In this document: positions 1 to 5,427 of the stretch, one piece after another | How positions within the stretch are numbered: position 1 is the first letter of the stretch | Layout of the letters: every line of letters starts with the position of its first letter | Origin: Parcubacteria group bacterium CG11_big_fil_rev_8_21_14_0_20_39_22 | GTDB lineage: Bacteria; Patescibacteriota; Minisyncoccia; Phycocordibacterales; GCA-002787175 | Length of the DNA: 8,283 nt | Direction of reading: 5' to 3' | Assembly: GCA_002787175.1 (NCBI GenBank) | Contig: PCWC01000085.1 | Location: forward strand, 1 to 8,283 | Notes under the pieces: model-generated | The model's database searches: none | Told to the model about the DNA's origin: nothing | The model's input: the letters and a program-made list of their open reading frames with translations, nothing else | Position numbers and translations under genes: made by a program

Positions 1-5
1 CTCCA

Positions 6-28
6 TCCCCGCCCTTACGGGACGGGGA
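6..28. repeat. GC-rich stem-loop at left edge
   Basis: Positions 6-11 (TCCCCG) pair with 23-28 (CGGGGA), and 12-14 (CCC) with 19-21 (GGG), with A22 bulged. Read on the minus strand the loop is GTAA, a GNRA tetraloop. It may be the terminator or an intergenic repeat belonging to the gene left of the window. No T-run follows on the plus strand. The pilin reading frame is open through this element, so it could in principle be coding. Confidence 0.5.
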
Positions 29-89
29 ATTTGCGTGGATTAAAAAAATAGGATCCATTAAAGGACTTACTATTACGCCTTTCACAACG

Positions 90-686
90 ATGTTCAGTAA
101 AGGTTTTGTCCGTAAGGACAAAACCTTCTCCAAGCTAAAACCTAACAGCTTGCATCTAAAAGCTAACAAAGGCTTCACATTAATCGAACTTCTCGTCGTC
201 ATCGCCATCATCGGGATGCTCTCATCTGTCGTGCTGGCGTCGCTAAATAGTGCGCGGGCAAAGGCGAGAGATGCGAGGAGGGTTGCTGACCTGACTCAAA
301 TTTCAAAAGCATTAGAGCTTTATTATGATAAGTACGGAGGGTATCCTTCTTCGGCTTGTCCTGCTGTGGATTACAAAATAAAGAACAGTTTGGCATTAGA
401 GCCAAAAATGGCAGAGTTTCTTTCTGATTTTCCCGAGGACCCAATTTCTCCCGGAAATTGTTATAACAATCAATATTTGTATATAAGCAATCGATATAAT
501 ACTTGTACTCAAGGTAACAATGCTCAAGCAACAGCATACTCTTTGTATGCTACATTAGAAGATCAGTCCAGCAGTAATCTTAATTCCTCTATTTCTAGTG
601 ATGCTTGGCTTATGGGAGGAGCAGGGGCTTGTGGATCACCAAGACCAAATTTTAAAATATGCTCAGGTGGAGGGTGTCGCAATTAG
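90..686 (+). CDS. Type IV pilin-like protein (class III signal), pilin 1
   Basis: Prepilin-type protein of 198 residues. The prepilin-peptidase site is K-G^F at residues 27-29, followed by E at position 5 of the mature protein and a hydrophobic helix (roughly residues 29-54), the standard type IV pilin/pseudopilin N-terminus. A charged ARAKARDARRVAD segment follows, then the ALELYYDKYGGYP block common in Parcubacterial pilins, and a variable, probably secreted C-terminal domain with six cysteines that could form disulfides. It would be exported, cleaved and built into a pilus or pseudopilus. The start is uncertain. ATG at 90 gives a 28-residue leader whose coding DNA holds a palindrome (100-127); TTG at 150 would give a conventional 8-residue leader (MHLKANKG). 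The frame is also open back to the window edge. No Shine-Dalgarno is visible at either start. Its 5' cassette is nearly identical to that of pilin 2. Confidence 0.85.
   Translation: MFSKGFVRKDKTFSKLKPNSLHLKANKGFTLIELLVVIAIIGMLSSVVLASLNSARAKARDARRVADLTQISKALELYYDKYGGYPSSACPAVDYKIKNSLALEPKMAEFLSDFPEDPISPGNCYNNQYLYISNRYNTCTQGNNAQATAYSLYATLEDQSSSNLNSSISSDAWLMGGAGACGSPRPNFKICSGGGCRN
100..127 (+). repeat. 12-bp perfect palindrome in the pilin 1 leader region
   Basis: AAGGTTTTGTCC (100-111) pairs perfectly with GGACAAAACCTT (116-127) around the loop GTAA, a GNRA tetraloop in plus-strand RNA. It lies just after the ATG at 90 but before the alternative TTG start at 150. It is therefore either a 5'-UTR hairpin or a palindromic element within the leader-peptide codons. 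Confidence 0.7.
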
Positions 687-723
687 CTTTGGTGTACCTC
701 CGGTGCTCTTTTTATTTTGCCTT

Positions 724-747
724 TTGTTCTATGCTATACGTTACATG
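724..747 (+). repeat. Short heptamer-phased array (three units)
   Basis: Three consecutive 7-mers (TTCTATG, CTATACG, TTACATG) occupy 727-747. The 24 bases at 724-747 match 5425-5448 downstream of secA at about 20 positions by eye, so the two gaps share a repeat family. It abuts the palindrome starting at 747. Confidence 0.5.
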
Positions 748-777
748 ATTTGGAGGTAGTCTGACTACCTCCAAATC
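747..777. repeat. 31-bp palindrome with GTCTGAC core
   Basis: Left arm 747-761 is the exact reverse complement of 763-777, with T762 at the centre (core GTCTGAC, 759-765). As RNA it would form a stem of about 13 bp with a five-base loop. It could end pilin 1 transcription, but no clear T-run follows, so a mobile palindromic repeat is as likely. Confidence 0.75.
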
Positions 778-797
778 GTTTAGTAGGTTCTTAAGAA

Positions 798-840
798 GTC
801 CAACCGGTCTGACCAGTCGAACTGGTCAGACCGGTTGGAC
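798..840. repeat. 20-bp-stem perfect palindrome between the pilin genes
   Basis: Bases 798-817 are the exact reverse complement of 821-840, with loop CGA (818-820). The left arm contains GTCTGAC (807-813), the core motif also at the centre of the palindromes at 747-777 and 8101-8127. It lies 20 bases after the previous palindrome and upstream of the pilin 2 promoter. No T-run follows, so a classical terminator is not obvious. Confidence 0.8.
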
Positions 841-862
841 ATAAACAGCTATTACTTTTACC

Positions 863-891
863 TTGCAGGCAAATAACTAATCCTCTATACT
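863..891 (+). promoter_or_regulatory. Candidate promoter for pilin 2
   Basis: A -10 box TATACT (886-891, 5 of 6 to TATAAT) lies 17 bases after a weak -35-like TTGCAG (863-868). Transcription would begin near 898, leaving a leader of about 20 bases without a Shine-Dalgarno before the ATG at 918. Confidence 0.5.
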
Positions 892-917
892 TTTAATATA
901 TAACCGACATAAATCTT

Positions 918-1439
918 ATGAAAAGAAGTAAACACGGCTTTACCCTCATCGAACTTCTCGTCGTCATCGCCATCATCGGGATGCTCTCGTCTGTCGTGCT
1001 GGCGTCGCTAAATAGCGCGCGGGCAAAGGCGAGGGATGCGAGGAGGGTTGCTGATATGAAACAGGTGCAAACGGCTTTAGAGTTTTACTACGATAAATAT
1101 GGCTATTACCCACCAGCTCCCAATTGGGGTAATAACTCTTGTGTAAGTTGGTATGGTTGGAGTTGGTTTGATGTTTTACAACCACTATCTGACGAAGGAT
1201 TCTTGCCTTCTTTACCCCGAGATCCATTAAATGTAGATAGTAGTTCTCCAAGATTTTGTTATGGATATTCGACATTAAATTGGGACCATGCAAATCTACA
1301 ATGTGCCGGAGTTCAAATGAGCAGATATCAATATGTTTTAGAGCTTTCCACTGAGAACACAGTTGATTTTCCGGTAAGGGGTGGTCCTGGAGGTTCTACT
1401 CATGGTTATACAAACTGTATCCCCGGTCCGCTTAAATAA
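918..1439 (+). CDS. Type IV pilin-like protein, pilin 2
   Basis: Prepilin-type protein of 173 residues with a short classical leader, MKRSKHG, cleaved before F8, then the hydrophobic helix (about residues 8-33) with E at mature position 5. ARAKARDARRVADMKQVQ and ALEFYYDKYGYYP follow. The C-terminal domain is unlike that of pilin 1 in sequence, rich in W, Y, N and S, with four cysteines. The family assembles into type IV pili or pseudopili in the envelope; in episymbiotic CPR bacteria pili are thought to act in attachment and DNA uptake. No assembly ATPase or prepilin peptidase lies in this window. The 107 bases at 948-1054 match 183-289 of pilin 1 with three differences, all synonymous, so the two 5' ends were recently duplicated or gene-converted. 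The short leader and candidate promoter support the ATG at 918. Confidence 0.92.
   Translation: MKRSKHGFTLIELLVVIAIIGMLSSVVLASLNSARAKARDARRVADMKQVQTALEFYYDKYGYYPPAPNWGNNSCVSWYGWSWFDVLQPLSDEGFLPSLPRDPLNVDSSSPRFCYGYSTLNWDHANLQCAGVQMSRYQYVLELSTENTVDFPVRGGPGGSTHGYTNCIPGPLK
948..1054 (+). repeat. Pilin 5' cassette, copy 2 (copy 1 at 183-289)
   Basis: Direct repeat of 107 bp spanning codons from I-E-L-L to R-V-A-D. I count three mismatches to 183-289 (TCA/TCG, AGT/AGC, AGA/AGG), each in a third codon position. Similarity falls sharply beyond both ends. The cassette is visibly richer in G+C than the 3' parts of either gene. Confidence 0.85.
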
Positions 1440-1541
1440 GTAAAAAATAAAAAGGGTACACCCACGATTGTTTCTTTACATCATTGTTTTTGTAAAGATC
1501 ATCAGAAATTTTTTGAAATTTACAAAACATGTTGCAAAAAC

Positions 1542-1577
1542 AAAACCGCCTTGTACCAGATGGTACGGGGCGGTTTT
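1542..1577. terminator. Bidirectional intrinsic terminator between pilin 2 and the histone-like gene
   Basis: AAAACCGCC (1542-1550) pairs with GGCGGTTTT (1569-1577), and GTACC (1553-1557) with GGTAC (1562-1566). The TT/GG between them can wobble-pair, giving a stem of about 16 pairs with loop AGAT. T-rich sequence follows on both strands (plus: TTTTACTTTT; minus: TTTTGTTTTTG). It sits 7 bases beyond the minus-strand stop of the histone-like gene and about 100 bases after pilin 2, as expected for convergent genes. Confidence 0.85.
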
Positions 1578-1584
1578 ACTTTTA

Positions 1585-1734
1585 CTATCGTCGTCGAGTT
1601 GTCTTTTTCTTCGACGCAGACTTTCGCTTAGTTGTCTTTTTCTTAGCTGTTTTTCGAGCTGGGCTCTTTCGCTTGGCCGTCTTCTTAGCCGGCTTTCGCT
1701 TTTTAGCTGCAACTTTTCGTTTTTTTGCTGGCAT
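1585..1734 (-). CDS. Lys/Arg-rich histone H1-like DNA-binding protein
   Basis: Predicted 49-residue protein starting MPAKKRKVAAKKRKPAKKTA and ending TTRRR, made almost wholly of K, R, A, T, S and P. Repeated PAKK/ARKTAKKK motifs resemble the C-terminal tail of eukaryotic histone H1 and bacterial Hc1/AlgP-type proteins. Such proteins are disordered, bind DNA without sequence specificity and compact the nucleoid; small versions are frequent in Parcubacteria. The frame extends upstream to 1806, but the extra 24 residues are A+T-biased noise and the compositional switch falls exactly at MPAKK, so I place the start at 1734. The leader carries a palindrome (1750-1772). A weak minus-strand promoter is possible (TTGCGA 1806-1801, 17 bases, CATAAC 1783-1778). 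It is the only minus-strand gene here and converges on pilin 2. Confidence 0.8.
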   Translation of the reverse strand: MPAKKRKVAAKKRKPAKKTAKRKSPARKTAKKKTTKRKSASKKKTTRRR

Positions 1735-1749
1735 TATATTTTTGCGGCG

Positions 1750-1772
1750 ATAAAATTCTTGAAGAATTTTAT
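1750..1772 (-). promoter_or_regulatory. Palindrome in the leader of the histone-like gene
   Basis: A perfect 11-bp inverted repeat centred on G1761 (AAAATTCTT on the left arm, AAGAATTTT on the right) lies 15 bases upstream of the minus-strand start codon. It could be an operator-like dyad or a weak 5'-UTR hairpin. Nothing in the sequence decides between these. Confidence 0.4.
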
Positions 1773-2075
1773 TTACCGTTATGTTCAAATTTTTAATTGC
1801 TCGCAATAATCACGACCGTTTATAAAAATATTTTTTAAAATTTATTTTTATAAAAAAATTATTGCATCGCTATGTAAATTATCTAACACAAAAAAAAATT
1901 TTACAATAAAATTATGTGTATAAGTTGTTATTAAATTTTTAATTTGCAAACAAGTATGACGTTTGTTTTTTTTGATTTTGCTTTGTTGCAAAATGATTTA
2001 ATGTTTGAAACATTAAAAAATTATTTTTTAGAAATTAAAAATTTATCAACATTCTCACCTCGGAGGACGGACTAC

Positions 2076-2117
2076 AGAAATTAGAAATTGGGAAAGCATA
2101 AAACAAAAACTAAAATT
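2076..2117 (+). repeat. Heptamer-phased A+T-rich array
   Basis: Six consecutive 7-base units, beginning with two identical AGAAATT (2076-2089) and ending with TAAAATT (2111-2117). The middle units are degenerate but keep the A-rich then TT phasing. Related in style to the arrays at 2445-2503 and 7035-7097. Confidence 0.45.
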
Positions 2118-2223
2118 GATGTCTCCCATATGAGGGGAGCACTTGCCCTCTGGTGCAAGGAGGGGTGTTCTTAAAAAACAGATATCGAAAAGAAGAAAGA
2201 AACACCCTTTGTCGCTTAGGAAA

Positions 2224-2301
2224 AAATAGACTCTCGGAAAGATGGGCACCATCACTCCCAATATTGGGAGTGATGGTGCCCATCTTTCCGAGAAGAAGAG
2301 A
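2224..2301. repeat. Long palindromic element, copy 1
   Basis: A 62-bp perfect palindrome (2232-2262 reverse-complements 2263-2293; arms begin TCTCGGAAAGATGGGCACC, centre AATATT) with an asymmetric flank on each side. The 78-bp unit recurs in inverted orientation at 5349-5426 with one difference, at the centre. As RNA either strand would form an extremely stable hairpin. Two near-identical copies flanking one gene suggest a small dispersed palindromic element (REP/MITE-like), though terminator function is possible. Confidence 0.9.
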
Positions 2302-2311
2302 CCTCCCTCAG

Positions 2312-2345
2312 AATAGTTGTTAGGGAAAACATGGAACATGAGAGA
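2312..2345 (-). repeat. Heptamer-phased array beside palindrome copy 1
   Basis: On the minus strand this reads as CATG and TAACAA-type 7-mers. The stretch 2312-2333 reverse-complements 5452-5481, except that the latter carries one extra heptamer (CTAACAA) and one extra T. Thus the same palindrome-plus-array pairing occurs on both sides of secA. Confidence 0.5.
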
Positions 2346-2444
2346 ATAATTTACAATTTTCAAAAAACTTTTAATTCCCGAATTTCCAAACAAAAATACT
2401 TAGACGCCCTTTTCTCTCGAAGCTATCTATCTGAGTTTCTACTG

Positions 2445-2503
2445 TTTAAAAATTAAAAATTTAAGCATTATTTAAAAATTTAAAAATTGGAAATTAAAAA
2501 TTA
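2445..2503 (+). repeat. Heptamer-phased A+T-rich array upstream of secA
   Basis: Starts TTTAAAA, ATTAAAA and continues with ATT-beginning units of 7 or 8 bases to 2503. Its first 17 bases are identical to those of the array at 7035-7097, upstream of the FMN reductase gene. Confidence 0.6.
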
Positions 2504-2538
2504 CTACGGTTATTGTCGTGATTCAGTTATTGGTTATT

Positions 2539-2544
2539 TATAAT
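2539..2544 (+). promoter_or_regulatory. secA promoter -10 box
   Basis: A consensus TATAAT at 2539-2544 stands 54 bases before the secA ATG. A good -35 box is not apparent: TTGTCG at 2513-2518 is 20 bases away and TCGTGA at 2516-2521 is weak. Transcription would start near 2551, giving a leader of roughly 48 bases without a Shine-Dalgarno. Confidence 0.5.
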
Positions 2545-2598
2545 CCGTATCTCGGACATTCGTAGATTGGAATCATCTATTGTGTTAATATTTCTTTT

Positions 2599-5220
2599 AT
2601 GACAGGTATATTTTCTAAAATTTTTGGTGACGAAAACAGCCGTACTTTAAAGGAGTATGGACCTATGATCGAGCAAATAAATGCTCTCGAGCCAGAAATC
2701 AGTGCTTTAAAGGATGAGGAGCTTCGCCAAAAAACCCTTAATTTTAGGGACAGAATTGAGAAAGGGGAATCGCTCGACGATATTCTTCCAGAAGCGTTTG
2801 CTGTTGTTCGAGAAGCGTCAAAAAGGACTCTGGGACAGCGTCATTTTGACGTTCAGCTTATAGGTGGAGCGGCAATGCACAAAGGAGGTATAGCAGAGAT
2901 GCGAACTGGAGAAGGTAAAACTTTAGTCGCAACATTGCCTGCGTATTTAAATGCTCTCACGGGAAAGGGTGTTCATGTCGTTACTGTAAACGATTATCTT
3001 TCAAGACGTGATGCCGTATGGATGGGTCAAATATACAATTTTCTCGGATTGTCCGTGGGTTGTATTACAAGTGACGAATCTTATATATACGATCCGAGCC
3101 ATAGCCAAAAGAATCAGGAATCAGGAATCAAGAATCAGGATCATAAATCCGGAATCATGAATCATGAATCAAAGAATGATAATAATGGTGATACAGATCA
3201 AACTAATATAAAAACATTAGATAAAATTAGGGATTCAGAAGGAGGATTTAGAGTCGTGCATGAATTTTTGCGACCTTCAACACGGACCGAAAGCTACAAC
3301 GCTGATATTACATACGGAACAAACAATGAATTCGGTTTTGATTATTTACGCGACAATATTTCTTACGACAAAAAAGAATTACGTCAGAGAGATTACAATT
3401 TCGCTGTTGTCGATGAAATCGATTCCATACTTATAGATGAAGCACGTACACCGCTTATTATTTCTGCACCGACTCGTGAATCGGAAGATTTGTATCAAAC
3501 ATTTTCTCGAATCGCTGAGAAGATGGTAAAGGATGAAGATTTTGAAGTTGATGAGAAACTTCGCGCGATTACTCTAAAAGACAGTGGGATAGAAAAAGCA
3601 GAGCGTGCGCTTGGAGTTGAAAATATTTATACCGACAAAGGTATCAAGTACGTACATCATCTTGAGACCGCTATTCGTGCCAGAGCTTTGTTTGAAAAAG
3701 ACAAAGAGTATGTTGTTCGTGATGGACAAGTAGTGATAGTAGACGAGTTTACTGGTCGTCTTCAACCTGGTAGGCGTTGGAGTGAAGGACTTCATCAAGC
3801 AATCGAGTCTAAAGAAGGAGTGACGATACAAAAGGAGGCGAGAACATTTGCTTCGATTACCTTCCAAAACTATTTCAGATTGTACGACAAGCTCTCCGGT
3901 ATGACGGGGACCGCGAAAACTTCTGCTGAAGAATTTCGAAAAGTTTACGGACTAAACACCTTAAGTATCCCGACTAACAAAGAAATACAAAGAATCGACA
4001 GGGGCGATCAAATTTTCCAGACAGAGACAGGGAAGTTTAAGGCGATTGCGCGGCTTGTAAAAGAGTTGCAACAAAAAGGTCAGCCTGTACTTATCGGCAC
4101 GGTCTCAATTGATAAAAATGAACTACTCTCGCAGTATCTAAATACAGAGGGGGTAACTCACACGATGCTAAATGCCAAAAACCATGAAAAGGAAGGTGAA
4201 ACGATAGCGCAAGCCGGACGACTCGGTGCGGTTACTGTTGCGACAAACATGGCGGGTCGAGGAGTCGATATCAAACTCGGAGGAAATCCGGCAACAGAAG
4301 AAGAATACAACAAAGTAAAAGAAAAAGGGGGTCTTTTTGTACTCGGTACGGAAAGGCATGAAGCACGCCGAATCGACAATCAGCTTCGAGGTCGTGCCGG
4401 TAGGCAGGGTGACCCTGGTGAGACACAGTTTTTTGTGTCGCTCGAAGACTCTCTTATGCGTGTTTTTGCCTCAGATACCATAAAAAAGATGATGGGGCGT
4501 TTTGGTATACCCGAAGATGAGCCTATAGAAAACCGTATCATAACTCGCTCGCTCGAATCGGCTCAAACAAAGATAGAGGGTTTTAATTTCGATTCTCGTA
4601 AACACGTTTTGCAATACGACGACATATTAAACCGTCAACGCCAAACAGTGTACTCAAGACGACGTAAAATTTTGACTGGTGACAAAGAGGACATAGATGA
4701 ATTCCTTAGACAATCAAGTGAAGGTAAGGAAGATTTTATGAAAGTTATGGACGAAAAGAGAGAAGAACTTGGAGAGGAAGAGTTTTATGCATCTATGCGT
4801 CGGCTTATATTACAAACAATAGATATGCTTTGGGTCGAACATTTGGAAGTTATGGACTATCTTAGAGGTTCGGTCAATTTGCGTGCCTATGGACAACGTG
4901 ACCCACTTATCGAATATAAGAAGGACGGACTCCGTCTTTTTAAAGAAATGGAAGAATCGTTGTATGAGATGGTTGCTCGAAATGCACTGCAAGTTAGGGG
5001 TATGGTGGCAGCTTCGGAGAATCTTCGCTTAAGGGAAATTCATGAGAACGCGCGTCTTATTGGTTACTCGGGAGAAAATTCCGGTACGACAAGTAGGACA
5101 GGCGGGATTTTGGCTTCGCCAAAATCCCGCCCTACCGTCGACCCTTACTCCACAACAGGTCGCAACGATCCCTGCCCATGCGGTAGCGGTAAAAAATACA
5201 AAAAGTGTCACGGAGTGTAA
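2599..5220 (+). CDS. secA: Preprotein translocase ATPase SecA
   Basis: ATP-driven motor that pushes unfolded preproteins through SecYEG; cytosolic and membrane-peripheral. The 873 residues contain the Q-motif region RHFDVQLIGG (81-90), Walker A MRTGEGKT (101-108), DEAD-type DEID (272-275), the preprotein cross-linking region (about 290-430), MTGT (435-438), the NBD2 motifs NMAGRGVDI (550-558) and GRAGRQGDPG (598-607), helical scaffold LQYDD (671-675), and a C-terminal zinc-binding SEC-C motif with C859, C861, C870 and H871. Oddities: a lineage-type insertion between NBD1 strands (about 156-229) contains a heptapeptide-like repeat encoded by a heptamer array (residues 171-191); the helical wing segment (about 686-737) is roughly half the E. 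coli length; residues 835-845 are encoded by a perfect palindrome; and the SEC-C codons are partly duplicated downstream. All catalytic motifs are intact, so it should be functional. The ATG fits the usual SecA start, without a Shine-Dalgarno. Two copies of a palindromic element flank it. Confidence 0.98.
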   Translation: MTGIFSKIFGDENSRTLKEYGPMIEQINALEPEISALKDEELRQKTLNFRDRIEKGESLDDILPEAFAVVREASKRTLGQRHFDVQLIGGAAMHKGGIAEMRTGEGKTLVATLPAYLNALTGKGVHVVTVNDYLSRRDAVWMGQIYNFLGLSVGCITSDESYIYDPSHSQKNQESGIKNQDHKSGIMNHESKNDNNGDTDQTNIKTLDKIRDSEGGFRVVHEFLRPSTRTESYNADITYGTNNEFGFDYLRDNISYDKKELRQRDYNFAVVDEIDSILIDEARTPLIISAPTRESEDLYQTFSRIAEKMVKDEDFEVDEKLRAITLKDSGIEKAERALGVENIYTDKGIKYVHHLETAIRARALFEKDKEYVVRDGQVVIVDEFTGRLQPGRRWSEGLHQAIESKEGVTIQKEARTFASITFQNYFRLYDKLSGMTGTAKTSAEEFRKVYGLNTLSIPTNKEIQRIDRGDQIFQTETGKFKAIARLVKELQQKGQPVLIGTVSIDKNELLSQYLNTEGVTHTMLNAKNHEKEGETIAQAGRLGAVTVATNMAGRGVDIKLGGNPATEEEYNKVKEKGGLFVLGTERHEARRIDNQLRGRAGRQGDPGETQFFVSLEDSLMRVFASDTIKKMMGRFGIPEDEPIENRIITRSLESAQTKIEGFNFDSRKHVLQYDDILNRQRQTVYSRRRKILTGDKEDIDEFLRQSSEGKEDFMKVMDEKREELGEEEFYASMRRLILQTIDMLWVEHLEVMDYLRGSVNLRAYGQRDPLIEYKKDGLRLFKEMEESLYEMVARNALQVRGMVAASENLRLREIHENARLIGYSGENSGTTSRTGGILASPKSRPTVDPYSTTGRNDPCPCGSGKKYKKCHGV
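3110..3171 (+). repeat. In-frame heptamer array inside secA
   Basis: Nine consecutive units of the form NGAATCA, each 7 bases except one of 6 (3138-3143), together 62 bp. Because three 7-mers make seven codons, it encodes a quasi-repeated peptide with NQES, NQD and NHES elements (residues 171-191). On the opposite strand the unit is TGATTC(A/C), close to the CTTCATG/ATTTATG 7-mers upstream of the DUF1653 gene. Confidence 0.85.
5101..5131 (+). repeat. 14-bp perfect palindrome inside secA
   Basis: GGCGGGATTTTGGC (5101-5114) pairs exactly with GCCAAAATCCCGCC (5118-5131) around TTC. It encodes residues 835-845 (GGILASPKSRP), in the flexible linker between the helical scaffold and the SEC-C zinc motif, a place that tolerates insertions. 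It is likely a palindromic repeat inserted in frame rather than a regulatory hairpin. Confidence 0.8.
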
Positions 5221-5266
5221 CCTTGGTCCGGAACAATATCCGTACTTCATATCTGAAGTCCTGAGA

Positions 5267-5323
5267 AGCAACGCGCCGTAGGGCGGTAGCGGTAAAAAAT
5301 ACAAAAAGTGTCACGGTGCATAA
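5267..5323 (+). pseudogene. Decayed duplicate of the secA 3' end (SEC-C remnant)
   Basis: Bases 5283-5316 repeat 5180-5213 exactly (34 bp), 103 bp downstream and in a different frame from secA. The copy reads S-N-A-P-stop-G-G-S-G-K-K-Y-K-K-C-H-G-A-stop, against R-N-D-P-C-P-C-G-S-G-K-K-Y-K-K-C-H-G-V in the real gene. The two first zinc cysteines are replaced by TAG GGC and one codon is lost. It has no start of its own, so it is not a gene. It may come from a local duplication, or may be the former end of secA displaced by an insertion. Confidence 0.7.
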
Positions 5324-5348
5324 TTTTCCTTTCTATCGTATTCGGTGT

Positions 5349-5426
5349 TCTCTTCTTCTCGGAAAGATGGGCACCATCACTCCCATTATTGGGAGTGATG
5401 GTGCCCATCTTTCCGAGAGTCTATTT
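5349..5426. repeat. Long palindromic element, copy 2 (possible secA terminator)
   Basis: Bases 5357-5385 reverse-complement 5390-5418 exactly, around loop TTAT. The 78-bp unit, including its unequal flanks (CTCTTCTTC on one side, GTCTATTT on the other), is the inverse of 2224-2301 with one mismatch. It lies about 130 bases after the secA stop. A plus-strand transcript would form a 29-bp stem followed by CTATTTGTTC, so it could stop secA transcription, though the U-tract is poor. Confidence 0.9.
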
Positions 5427-5427
5427 G

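Larger units (their letters stand above)
1735..2598. other. Long gene-free A+T-rich region before secA
   Basis: I see no convincing gene here. From 1807 to 2050 the sequence is extremely A+T-rich, with an 11-bp-stem hairpin (1819-1829 with 1844-1854) and a 21-bp palindrome centred on G2007 (1997-2017). A perfect DnaA-box match TTATACACA lies on the minus strand at 1915-1923, and a one-mismatch TTATCAACA on the plus strand at 2043-2051. Then follow heptamer-phased A+T runs (2076-2117 and 2445-2503), a weak long-range stem (2161-2169 with 2201-2209), the long palindrome (2232-2293) and another heptamer array (2312-2345). The secA promoter lies at the right end. A 112-codon minus-strand frame (2055-2393) runs across the palindrome and resembles no family I know. 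Confidence 0.7.

Noticed and set aside
1468..1809. Plus-strand frames opposite the histone-like gene
   Set aside because: Their leucine/serine/phenylalanine-rich products are just the antisense of Lys/Arg codons; the terminator and product composition favour the minus-strand gene.
2055..2393. 112-codon open frame on the minus strand
   Set aside because: It runs through the perfect palindrome and heptamer arrays, has no recognisable domain, and its openness is explained by repeats lacking stops in that frame.
3110..3171. CRISPR-like array in or near secA
   Set aside because: Units are only 7 bases, with no spacers and no cas genes; the array is within an intact conserved gene.
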